Below are positions 35,024 through 41,173 of a DNA stretch of 64,000 nt, piece after piece. Under the pieces are notes generated by a model. It made no database searches. It worked only from the letters and a program-made list of their open reading frames with translations, and had not been told where the DNA came from. The DNA comes from Streptomyces sp. H27-H1 (lineage in GTDB: Bacteria > Actinomycetota > Actinomycetes > Streptomycetales > Streptomycetaceae). The number at the start of each line of letters is the position of its first letter. Position 1 is the first letter of the stretch. The stretch is from positions 1 to 64,000 of the forward strand of contig NZ_JAPNLJ010000028.1 of assembly GCF_026627445.1 (NCBI RefSeq). The letters are read 5' to 3'. The translations under genes and the position numbers were made by a program.

Positions 35024-36325
35024 TCACGCCTTGGTGTTCTCCGCCTGCATCACCGCGATCTCCTCGTCGGACTCCCGGCCGGGAGTCTTGATGTCCCACT
35101 TGGTGATCGCGAAGCGGAAGATGCCGTAGTAGACGACCGCGAAGCAGAGTCCGATCGGAATGATCAGCCAGGGCTTCGTCGCCAGGCTCCAGTTGATGAG
35201 GTAGTCGATCAGCCCCGCCGAGAAGCTGAAGCCGTCCTTGACCCCGAACGCCCACGTCACCGCCATCGACACACCCGTCAGCACCGCGTGGACCGCGTAC
35301 AGCAGGGGTGCGAGGAAGAGGAACGAGTACTCCAGCGGCTCGGTGATGCCGGTGACGAACGAGGTCAGGCCGACCGACAGCATCAGGCCGCCGACCTCCT
35401 TGCGCCGGGCCGGCTTCGCGCAGTGCGTGATGGCCAGCGCCGCCGCCGGGAGGGCGAACATCATGATGGGGAAGAAGCCGGTCGTGAACTGCCCGGCGTT
35501 CGGGTCGCCCGCCAGGAACATCGGGATGTCGCCGTGGACGGTCTGCCCGTCCGGCTTGGTGTAGCTGCCGAACTGGAACCACACCGGCACGTTCAGGAAC
35601 TGGTGCAGGCCGATCACCAGCAGCGCGCGGTTCGCGAGACCGAAGATGCCGGCGCCCAGCGAGCCCAGGCCCACCAGCCAGTCCGAGAAGCTCTCCAGTG
35701 CGTTGCCGATCGGGGGCCAGATCCACAGGCAGAGCACGGCGAAGACGATCGCCACGAAGGTCATGATGATCGGGACCAGCCGCCGGCCGTTGAAGAAGCC
35801 CAGCCAGTCGACCAACTTCACGCGGTGGTAGCGCTGCCAGAACCAGGAGGCCAGCATGCCCATGATGATGCCGCCGAACACCCCCGGATTCTGGTAGGTG
35901 TACTCGACGAAGGCGTCGCCCGCGCCCAGGCAGGCACCCTTGATGTCCCTGGTCCCCGCCGGGCAGGTTTTGGGGAAGGCGTGCAGCACGCCCCGGTAGA
36001 CGAGGAAGCCGACCACTGCCGCGAGCGCGGTCGAGCCGTCGGCCTTCTTGGCCATGCCGATCGCGACGCCGATGCAGAAGAGCAGCGGCAGGCCGATGTC
36101 GGCGCTGAGCAGGGCGCCGCCCGCGGACGCCATGACCTTGGCGACGTCCGTCCAGCCCAGGCCGTCCTTGCCGAAGACGTCGTCCTGGCCGAACCGGTTC
36201 AAGATGCCTGCCGCGGGCAGCACGGCGATCGGCAGCTGGAGGCTCCGGCCCATCTTCTGCAGCCCTTGGAACAAGCCGTTCCACCACTTCGGCTGTGGCA
36301 CTGCTGCGGCGCTGCTCGCGCTCAT
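35024..36325 (-). CDS. nagE1: PTS EIIC permease, paralogue of NagE2
   Basis: A 433-residue EIIC protein closely related to the neighbouring NagE2 (QKMGRSLQLPIAVLPAAGIL; GITEPLEYSFLF). A duplicated EIIC is the known arrangement in Streptomyces. It differs by an extra loop with two cysteines (GTRDIKGACLGAGDAF; CPAG). The true start is the ATG at 36325 (MSASSAAAVP) with a GGGAGGA ribosome binding site; a possible in-frame ATG at 36391 lies inside the DasR operator. The operator at 36377-36392 suggests derepression by GlcNAc metabolites. Confidence 0.92.
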   Translation of the reverse strand: MSASSAAAVPQPKWWNGLFQGLQKMGRSLQLPIAVLPAAGILNRFGQDDVFGKDGLGWTDVAKVMASAGGALLSADIGLPLLFCIGVAIGMAKKADGSTALAAVVGFLVYRGVLHAFPKTCPAGTRDIKGACLGAGDAFVEYTYQNPGVFGGIIMGMLASWFWQRYHRVKLVDWLGFFNGRRLVPIIMTFVAIVFAVLCLWIWPPIGNALESFSDWLVGLGSLGAGIFGLANRALLVIGLHQFLNVPVWFQFGSYTKPDGQTVHGDIPMFLAGDPNAGQFTTGFFPIMMFALPAAALAITHCAKPARRKEVGGLMLSVGLTSFVTGITEPLEYSFLFLAPLLYAVHAVLTGVSMAVTWAFGVKDGFSFSAGLIDYLINWSLATKPWLIIPIGLCFAVVYYGIFRFAITKWDIKTPGRESDEEIAVMQAENTKA

Positions 36326-36376
36326 CCGCGTCCTCCCTGACCGGCCCGTTTTTGGCAGCCGCGACACTTGCGGCAC

Positions 36377-36392
36377 ACTGGTGTAGACCACT
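36377..36392. promoter_or_regulatory. DasR-responsive element (dre) between nagE1 and nagF
   Basis: ACTGGTGTAGACCACT matches the dre consensus at nearly every position. It lies 52 bases upstream of the nagE1 start and about 210 bases from nagF on the other strand, so it could control both. Confidence 0.9.
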
Positions 36393-36603
36393 TGTGTTGC
36401 GGTCGCATTTCACCCGCCCCAGGGCAGGTTGGTGCTGATCGTTATCATTCGTCAGAGACCGGGCATGTGCCCGCGTAGCTGGGCCAATCGTGGGTTACCG
36501 TGACGAAGCGGACCATCTTGGTCGGTCGGGCGTCAGGTGTGCAGACGCCCGGCGCCGGATGTCAGTCGAGACTCGTTCTTCGTAGAACTCAGGGAGAAAC
36601 ACC

Positions 36604-36837
36604 ATGGCCACCAAGGCTGAGAAGATCGTCGCCGGGCTCGGCGGCATCGACAACATCGAAGAGGTCGAGGGCTGCATCACCCGCCTCCGCACCGAGGTCA
36701 AGGACCCGAGCAAGGTCGACGAGGCCGCGCTGAAGGCCGCCGGCGCCCACGGCGTCGTCAAGATGGGCACCGCGATCCAGGTCGTCATCGGCACCGACGC
36801 CGACCCGATCGCCGCCGACATCGAAGACATGATGTGA
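36604..36837 (+). CDS. nagF: PTS EIIB component, GlcNAc-specific
   Basis: This 77-residue EIIB domain carries the phosphocysteine: Cys24 in EEVEGCITRLR, the site phosphorylated by EIIA and used to phosphorylate the incoming sugar. It ends soon after the domain, as a free-standing EIIB, and must pair with NagE2/NagE1. In S. coelicolor NagF (SCO2905) does this. The ATG at 36604 follows GGGAGAAACACC. It reads away from nagE1 across about 280 bases. Confidence 0.93.
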   Translation: MATKAEKIVAGLGGIDNIEEVEGCITRLRTEVKDPSKVDEAALKAAGAHGVVKMGTAIQVVIGTDADPIAADIEDMM

Positions 36838-36877
36838 GCTGAGCCCACCGGCTCGCACGGGTACCCCCACGGGCACC

Positions 36878-36909
36878 CGTGCGGGCACTCGCGCACGAGT
36901 GCCCGCACG
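36878..36909. terminator. Hairpin after nagF
   Basis: CGTGCGGGCACTCG (36878-36891), loop CGCA, CGAGTGCCCGCACG (36896-36909): perfect 14-base stem. Confidence 0.85.
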
Positions 36910-36968
36910 TACGACAGGACCCCGACCGGACGCACCCGGACGGGGTCTTCTCGTTCCCCCGTACCGGC

Positions 36969-36974
36969 TAGGCT
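36969..36974 (+). promoter_or_regulatory. -10 box of rph, leaderless
   Basis: TAGGCT ends seven bases before the rph ATG. Confidence 0.55.
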
Positions 36975-36981
36975 CGCTGCC

Positions 36982-37713
36982 ATGTCTCGCATCGACGGCC
37001 GTACGCCCGAACAGCTCCGCCCGGTCACCATCGAACGCGGATGGAGCAAGCACGCAGAGGGCTCCGTCCTCGTCTCCTTCGGAGACACCAAGGTCTTCTG
37101 CACCGCCTCCTTCAGCGAAGGCGTCCCGCGCTGGCGCAAGGGCAGCGGCGAAGGCTGGGTCACCTCCGAGTACTCGATGCTGCCCCGCGCCACGAACACC
37201 CGCGGCGACCGTGAATCCGTACGCGGCAAGATCGGCGGCCGCACCCACGAGATCTCCCGCCTGATCGGCCGCTCGCTGCGCGCCGTCATCGACTACAAGG
37301 CGCTCGGCGAGAACACCATCGTCCTGGACTGCGACGTCCTCCAGGCCGACGGAGGCACCCGCACCGCCGCCATCACCGGCGCCTACGTGGCCCTGGCCGA
37401 CGCCATCACCTGGGGCCAGCAGAAGAAGCTGATCAAGGCCGGCCGCAAGCCCCTGACCGGCACCGTCGCCGCCGTCAGCGTCGGCATCGTCGACGGCGTC
37501 CCGCTCCTCGACCTCTGCTACGAGGAAGACGTGCGCGCCGAGACCGACATGAACGTGGTCTGCACCGGTGACGGCCGCTTCGTCGAGGTCCAGGGCACGG
37601 CCGAGGGCGAGCCCTTCGACCGCAAGGAGCTCAACGCCCTCCTCGACCTGGCCACCGGCGGCTGCGCCGACCTGGAGGCCCTGCAGCTCGGCGCCCTGGA
37701 GCTCACGCGTTAG
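36982..37713 (+). CDS. rph: RNase PH
   Basis: RNase PH is a phosphate-dependent 3'-5' exoribonuclease that trims tRNA 3' ends. The 243-residue protein shows the full family pattern: RTPEQLRPVTIERGW at the N-terminus, EYSMLPRATNTRGDRE, and VLQADGGTRTAAITGA around the phosphate/catalytic site. Gene order rph ... rdgB matches Rv1340-Rv1341 in M. tuberculosis, with a small lipoprotein gene between them here. The ATG follows a leaderless-type -10 box. Confidence 0.96.
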   Translation: MSRIDGRTPEQLRPVTIERGWSKHAEGSVLVSFGDTKVFCTASFSEGVPRWRKGSGEGWVTSEYSMLPRATNTRGDRESVRGKIGGRTHEISRLIGRSLRAVIDYKALGENTIVLDCDVLQADGGTRTAAITGAYVALADAITWGQQKKLIKAGRKPLTGTVAAVSVGIVDGVPLLDLCYEEDVRAETDMNVVCTGDGRFVEVQGTAEGEPFDRKELNALLDLATGGCADLEALQLGALELTR

Positions 37714-37865
37714 CTCACGCGGCAACCGCGCGGCACGTCCGCGCGTCTCTTGGCATACGGGTGCACGGCGTCGAAGCCGTGCACCCGTCCACGTACCCGT
37801 ATCCGGGTACCTGCGCATCCGTGGATCCGAACGCTCGTATCCACACCATCCTCCTGGGGGCCGAA

Positions 37866-38252
37866 GTGAAGCCGAAGTACCGCCTGGCAGCCGTCGCCCT
37901 GACGGCAGCCCTAGCCATACCCGCGATCACCTCCTGCGACGCGATCTCGACGGCGATGGACTGCGCGAGCACGGCCGTCGCCATCACCGACGGGGCGAAC
38001 GACCTCCAGGCAGCTGTCTCGCAGGCGGGCAACAGCCCGCAGGACGCCCAGAACGCGCTCAACGCGATCGAGACCAACCTCAAGAAGGTCGGCGACCAGA
38101 CGGACAACGCCGACCTGAGCAAGGCCATCTCCTCGATGAACACGGCCGTCTCGAACGTCCGCACCTCACTGGAGAGCGGCACCACCACCCCCGACGTCAC
38201 TCCGGTCGCGGACGCTGCCAAGGAAATCTCGAAGGTCTGCACCCCGGGCTGA
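37866..38252 (+). CDS. Small secreted (probable lipo-) protein
   Basis: A 128-residue protein with an N-terminal hydrophobic segment (MKPKYRLAAVALTAALAIPA) ending in ITSC, close to a lipobox, and a helical, Ala/Asn-rich mature part (contains a KKVGDQTDNADLSKAIS helix). It is probably an exported lipoprotein of unknown function. The GTG at 37866 directly precedes the signal sequence; longer readings would spoil it. It sits between rph and rdgB but has no visible link to either. Confidence 0.72.
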   Translation: MKPKYRLAAVALTAALAIPAITSCDAISTAMDCASTAVAITDGANDLQAAVSQAGNSPQDAQNALNAIETNLKKVGDQTDNADLSKAISSMNTAVSNVRTSLESGTTTPDVTPVADAAKEISKVCTPG

Positions 38253-38270
38253 GCCCCCCGGCGGCCCGAG

Positions 38271-38276
38271 ATAATG
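38271..38276 (+). promoter_or_regulatory. -10 box of rdgB, leaderless
   Basis: GATAAT, a near-consensus -10 hexamer, ends five bases before the rdgB ATG at 38282. Confidence 0.65.
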
Positions 38277-38281
38277 GGGCC

Positions 38282-38908
38282 ATGACCTCGACGCCCCCTC
38301 CCAGCCCCAGCCGCCTGATCCTCGCCACGCGCAACGCGGGCAAGGTCGGCGAACTCCGCGCCATCCTGTCCGACGCCGGCCTGCCGCACGAGCTGGTCGG
38401 CGCGGACGCGTACCCGGAGATCCCGGACGTCAAGGAGACCGGCGTCACCTTCGCCGAGAACGCCCTCCTCAAGGCCCACGCCCTCGCCCAGGCCACCGGC
38501 CTGCCCGCGGTCGCCGACGACTCGGGCCTGTGCGTGGACGTCCTGAACGGCGCCCCGGGCATCTTCTCGGCCCGCTGGGCCGGCGCCCACGGTGACGACT
38601 CCGCGAACCTCGCACTGCTCCTGGCCCAGCTCGGGGACATCGACGACCCCCACCGCGGCGCCCACTTCTTCTGCGCCGCCGCCCTCGCCCTCCCGGACGG
38701 CACGGAACGCGTGGTCGAAGGCCGCCTCCTGGGCACCCTGCGCCACACCCCGGCCGGCACGGGCGGCTTCGGCTACGACCCGATCCTCCAGCCCCTCGGC
38801 GAGTCCCGCACCTGCGCGGAACTCACGGCGACGGAAAAGAACGCCATCTCCCACCGAGGCCAGGCCTTCCGCGGCCTGATCCCGGTGGTCCGGGAGCTGC
38901 TGGGCTGA
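38282..38908 (+). CDS. rdgB: dITP/XTP pyrophosphatase (RdgB/HAM1)
   Basis: RdgB hydrolyses non-canonical purine triphosphates (dITP, XTP), keeping them out of DNA and RNA. The 208-residue protein has the expected motifs: LILATRNAGKVGEL (substrate phosphates), VADDSGLCVDVLNGAPGIFS (metal site) and GTGGFGYDPIL. It starts at an ATG placed just behind a strong -10 box, implying a leaderless mRNA. A 14-base hairpin follows before the tRNA gene. Confidence 0.95.
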   Translation: MTSTPPPSPSRLILATRNAGKVGELRAILSDAGLPHELVGADAYPEIPDVKETGVTFAENALLKAHALAQATGLPAVADDSGLCVDVLNGAPGIFSARWAGAHGDDSANLALLLAQLGDIDDPHRGAHFFCAAALALPDGTERVVEGRLLGTLRHTPAGTGGFGYDPILQPLGESRTCAELTATEKNAISHRGQAFRGLIPVVRELLG

Positions 38909-38920
38909 GGCAAGATACGC

Positions 38921-38951
38921 CGAAGGCCCGGCTCTGCGAGCCGGGCCTTCG
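38921..38951. terminator. Hairpin between rdgB and tRNA-Leu
   Basis: CGAAGGCCCGGCTC, loop TGC, GAGCCGGGCCTTCG (38921-38934 / 38938-38951); it may serve both converging transcripts. Confidence 0.88.
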
Positions 38952-38957
38952 TGTGTG

Positions 38958-39041
38958 TGCGGCCGGGGGGATTCGAACCCCCACGGGATTTCTCCCACGG
39001 CGTTCTAAGCGCCGCTCGGCTGCCTGTTACGACACGGCCGC
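38958..39041 (-). tRNA. tRNA-Leu, anticodon UAG
   Basis: A class II tRNA on the minus strand. The acceptor stem GCGGCCG/CGGCCGC is perfect (39041-39035 with 38965-38959). The D-stem is three base pairs (TCG/CGA). The anticodon arm CGGCG-CTTAGAA-CGCCG puts TAG at 39007-39005 (UAG, reading CUA, leucine). The long variable arm is GGGA-GAAA-TCCC and the T arm GGGGG-TTCGAAT-CCCCC. The discriminator base is A, as expected for tRNA-Leu. No CCA is encoded, as usual in many Streptomyces tRNAs. Confidence 0.93.
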
Positions 39042-39090
39042 GAGGTGCTGTCATGGTAGCGGGCCGGTGCCGACCGCGGCGAAGGGCATT

Positions 39091-39207
39091 TCATTCAGCC
39101 CGGCGGGAGCCTCCCCGGCACCACGTGCTGGTGATCGCGTGACAGTTGGGGCACAGCAGCCGCAGGGTCCCGGCCGCGCGTTCGCAGCCTCGTACGGGCT
39201 AACGAAC
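39091..39207 (-). pseudogene. HNH endonuclease C-terminal remnant next to tRNA
   Basis: On the minus strand a short open stretch reads RAAGTLRLLCPNCHAITSTW before a stop at 39091-39093. LRLLCPNCHA is the hallmark C-terminal half of small HNH endonucleases. A TAG closes the frame about 38 codons upstream and the rest of the domain is missing, so this looks like a decayed fragment. Its place just outside the tRNA gene is typical for leftovers of past insertions. Confidence 0.6.
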
Positions 39208-39240
39208 CGGTGCGCATACGGTTGCGTCCCGTAAACGGAA

Positions 39241-39269
39241 CTGCCCGCACCGGTTGGCGGTGCGGGCAG
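39241..39269. terminator. Hairpin after bcp
   Basis: CTGCCCGCACC (39241-39251) and GGTGCGGGCAG (39259-39269) flank a seven-base loop, downstream of bcp on the minus strand. Confidence 0.82.
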
Positions 39270-39289
39270 GCGTGGTGGGGAGGGCGGGG

Positions 39290-39757
39290 TCAGATGCCCA
39301 GGTCCTTGATGATCTTGGCTACGTGGCCCGTGGCCTTGACGTTGTAGAAGGCGTGCTCGATCTTGCCCTCCTCGTCGACGACCATCGTGGAGCGGATGAC
39401 GCCGGTCACCGTCTTGCCGTACAGCTTCTTCTCGCCGAACGCCCCGTACGCCGTCAGGACCTCCTTCGAGGGGTCGCCGACCAGGGTGACCTTCAGGTTC
39501 TCCTGCTCGCGGAACTTCGCCAGCTTCTCCGGCTTGTCCGGCGAGACGCCGATGACGTCGTAGCCGGCCGTGGCCAGGACCGCCAGGTTGTCCGTGAAGT
39601 CGCAGGCCTGCTTCGTGCAGCCCGGCGTCAGCGCGGCCGGGTAGAAGTACACGATGACCTTGCGGCCCTTGTGGTCGGCGAGCGAGACCTCGTTGCCGTC
39701 CGCGTCGGGCAGGGTGAAGGCGGGGGCGATGGCGCCCGGCTCAAGTCGCTCGCTCAT
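39290..39757 (-). CDS. bcp: Thioredoxin-dependent peroxiredoxin, BCP type
   Basis: Bcp reduces hydroperoxides using thioredoxin. The 155-residue protein has the peroxidatic Cys47 and a resolving Cys52 in TPGCTKQACDF, the atypical 2-Cys arrangement of the BCP subfamily, plus the family N-terminus APAFTLPDADG. The orientation is opposite to the DUF3618 gene, and the divergent intergenic region is about 120 bases. Confidence 0.95.
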   Translation of the reverse strand: MSERLEPGAIAPAFTLPDADGNEVSLADHKGRKVIVYFYPAALTPGCTKQACDFTDNLAVLATAGYDVIGVSPDKPEKLAKFREQENLKVTLVGDPSKEVLTAYGAFGEKKLYGKTVTGVIRSTMVVDEEGKIEHAFYNVKATGHVAKIIKDLGI

Positions 39758-39877
39758 ATCAACAGTCTCCTCAAGAGGGGATCGGTAAGGTCCGAGACTA
39801 AGCTGCTGACAGACTGTTCATGGTGGGCTACGCCCCCTGTGAGCGACCACGACCACGATGACGACGGAGGCAGCGCG

Positions 39878-40195
39878 GTGCCGGAAGCCAGGACCCCCGC
39901 ACAGATCGAGGCGGACATCGTCCGCCGCCGCGAACAGCTCGCCGAGGCGCTCGACGAGATCGGCGTGCGCTTGCACCCCAAGACGATCGTCGGGGACGCC
40001 AGGGCGAAGGTGGTCGGCACCGTCGACCAGACCGTCGGCCGTGCGGTGGCGACGGTGAACCGCCTCGTCACCGACGCCCGCGACGGGCTGCGCCACGAGG
40101 ACGGTGCCCCGCGCGTCGAGCGGATCGTGCCGATCGCGCTGCTCGCGGTCGGTGTCGTGGGCCTGCTGGTGCTGTCGGCGCGCCGCAAGCGCTGA
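39878..40195 (+). CDS. DUF3618 membrane-anchored protein
   Basis: About 105 residues with the DUF3618 N-terminal signature (RTPAQIEADIVRRREQLAE, LHPKTIVGDAR) and one C-terminal membrane helix (IVPIALLAVGVVGLLVLS). Actinobacterial DUF3618 proteins are of unknown function, probably small envelope proteins with a helical cytoplasmic part. I chose the GTG at 39878 because GGAGG lies eight bases upstream; a GTG at 39839 would add 13 His/Asp-rich residues. Confidence 0.78.
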   Translation: MPEARTPAQIEADIVRRREQLAEALDEIGVRLHPKTIVGDARAKVVGTVDQTVGRAVATVNRLVTDARDGLRHEDGAPRVERIVPIALLAVGVVGLLVLSARRKR

Positions 40196-40229
40196 TGACC
40201 CTGCGGGGTGCGGCGCGGGCGCGGGCGGG

Positions 40230-40235
40230 TAGGTT
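40230..40235 (+). promoter_or_regulatory. -10 box, leaderless
   Basis: TAGGTT ends six bases before the GTG of the GroES-like gene. Confidence 0.55.
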
Positions 40236-40241
40236 CGGGGC

Positions 40242-40586
40242 GTGAGCGAGAACACCACCACCCACGACAAGCTGCCCATCCGCATGCTGCACGATCGCGT
40301 GCTCGTGAAGTCGGACTCGCCGGAGGGCGAGCGGCGCTCGGGCGGCGGCATCCTGATCCCGGCGACGGCCGCGGTGGGCAAGCGGCTGGCCTGGGCCGAG
40401 GTCGTCGCGATCGGGCAGAACGTACGAACGGTCGAGCCGGGGGACCGGGTGCTGTACGACCCCGAGGAGCGGGCCGAGGTGGAGGTGCGCGGGGCTACGT
40501 ACCTGCTGATGCGGGAGCGGGACCTGCACGCCGTGGCCGCCGAGCGGCTGGAGGGGTCCGAGGACTCCACGGGGCTGTATCTCTAG
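40242..40586 (+). CDS. GroES-like (cpn10 fold) protein
   Basis: A 114-residue protein with the chaperonin-10 fold (IRMLHDRVLVKSDSPEGERR, then GGGILIPATAAVGKRL and VEPGDRVLYDPEE). The mobile-loop region is present but divergent, and no groEL is adjacent, so this is the second, non-operonic GroES-like protein found in many Streptomyces. Whether it caps GroEL is unknown. It probably starts at the first mRNA base (GTG behind a -10 box). Confidence 0.85.
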   Translation: MSENTTTHDKLPIRMLHDRVLVKSDSPEGERRSGGGILIPATAAVGKRLAWAEVVAIGQNVRTVEPGDRVLYDPEERAEVEVRGATYLLMRERDLHAVAAERLEGSEDSTGLYL

Positions 40587-40642
40587 ATCGAAGACGCATT
40601 GACGGCGTATCGACGACGTATCGAAGACGCGTCGAAGATGTG

Positions 40643-40672
40643 GGGCCGGTGACCATCGTCACCGGCCCTTTT
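40643..40672 (+). terminator. Intrinsic terminator after GroES-like gene
   Basis: GGGCCGGTGAC-CATC-GTCACCGGCCC followed by TTTT. Just upstream are direct repeats of TCGAAGACGC (40590-40640). Confidence 0.85.
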
Positions 40673-40700
40673 CGTTCGGTTTTGCTACGGTGGTGGAGAA

Positions 40701-40741
40701 CCCCGACGAGACGCGCCGTACCGGGTCTGACAAGACGACGC
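40701..40741 (+). ncRNA. Guanidine-III (ykkC-III) riboswitch aptamer
   Basis: The segment CCCCGACGAGACGCGCCGTA, then CCGGGTCTGACAAGACGACG, follows the ykkC-III consensus base for base in its invariant parts (CGACGAG, CGCCGTACC, GACAAGACG). It closely parallels the Thermobifida fusca aptamer of known structure. It is a pseudoknot RNA that binds free guanidinium. It lies 35 bases upstream of an SMR-family gene (guanidinium exporter), the classic regulon. A -10-like TACGGT at 40685-40690 would start the RNA just ahead of the aptamer. The ligand-bound form probably frees the GGAGG ribosome binding site. Confidence 0.92.
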
Positions 40742-40775
40742 ACCCCGTACCGCTCTCGTTCCGGAGGTGCCTGTC

Positions 40776-41096
40776 ATGGCCTGGGTTCTGCTTCTCCTCG
40801 CCGGTCTGCTCGAAGTCGGCTGGTCGATCGGTATGAAGTTCACCGAAGGGTTCACGCGGCTGTGGCCGAGCGTCTTCACGGGCGCCGGCATCGTGGCGAG
40901 CATGGTGCTGCTGTCGTACGCCGCCAAGACCCTGCCCATCGGTACGGCGTACGGCGTGTGGGTCGGTATCGGGGCGGCCGGGGCGGCGGTGCTCGGTATG
41001 GCGGTGCTGGGTGAGCCCGTCACCGCCGCCCGGATCTTCTTCATCTGTCTGCTGCTGGTCGCCGTGGTGGGGCTGAAGGCGACCTCCGGTCACTGA
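40776..41096 (+). CDS. gdx: SMR-family guanidinium exporter (Gdx/SugE)
   Basis: A 106-residue four-helix small multidrug resistance protein. The SugE/Gdx subtype is shown by WVLLLLAGLLEVGWSIGMKF, with the conserved Glu of helix 1, and LPIGTAYGVWVGIGAAGA. Gdx proteins expel guanidinium in exchange for protons and work as antiparallel dimers from one gene. The guanidine-III riboswitch immediately upstream supports the substrate assignment strongly. The ATG at 40776 follows CCGGAGGTGCC. Confidence 0.95.
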   Translation: MAWVLLLLAGLLEVGWSIGMKFTEGFTRLWPSVFTGAGIVASMVLLSYAAKTLPIGTAYGVWVGIGAAGAAVLGMAVLGEPVTAARIFFICLLLVAVVGLKATSGH

Positions 41097-41173
41097 GCCA
41101 CTGAGCCACTGATTCACCCAGTCACTGGGTGACCGTTCCAGTGGTTCACTCCAGTCCAGTGGTTCACTCCAGT
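41097..41173. repeat. Tandem duplication and hairpin at convergent gene ends
   Basis: An 18-base unit CCAGTGGTTCACTCCAGT is perfectly duplicated at 41138-41155 and 41156-41173; the second copy contains the stop codon of the penicillin-binding protein gene (41164-41166). Just before it TCACCCAG-TCA-CTGGGTGA (41114-41132) forms a small hairpin. Confidence 0.85.

Noticed and set aside
36377..36391. ATG at 36391 as the start of nagE1
   Set aside because: It lies inside the DasR operator, has no ribosome binding site, and the 22 extra residues are unlike the family; the ATG at 36325 has GGGAGGA.
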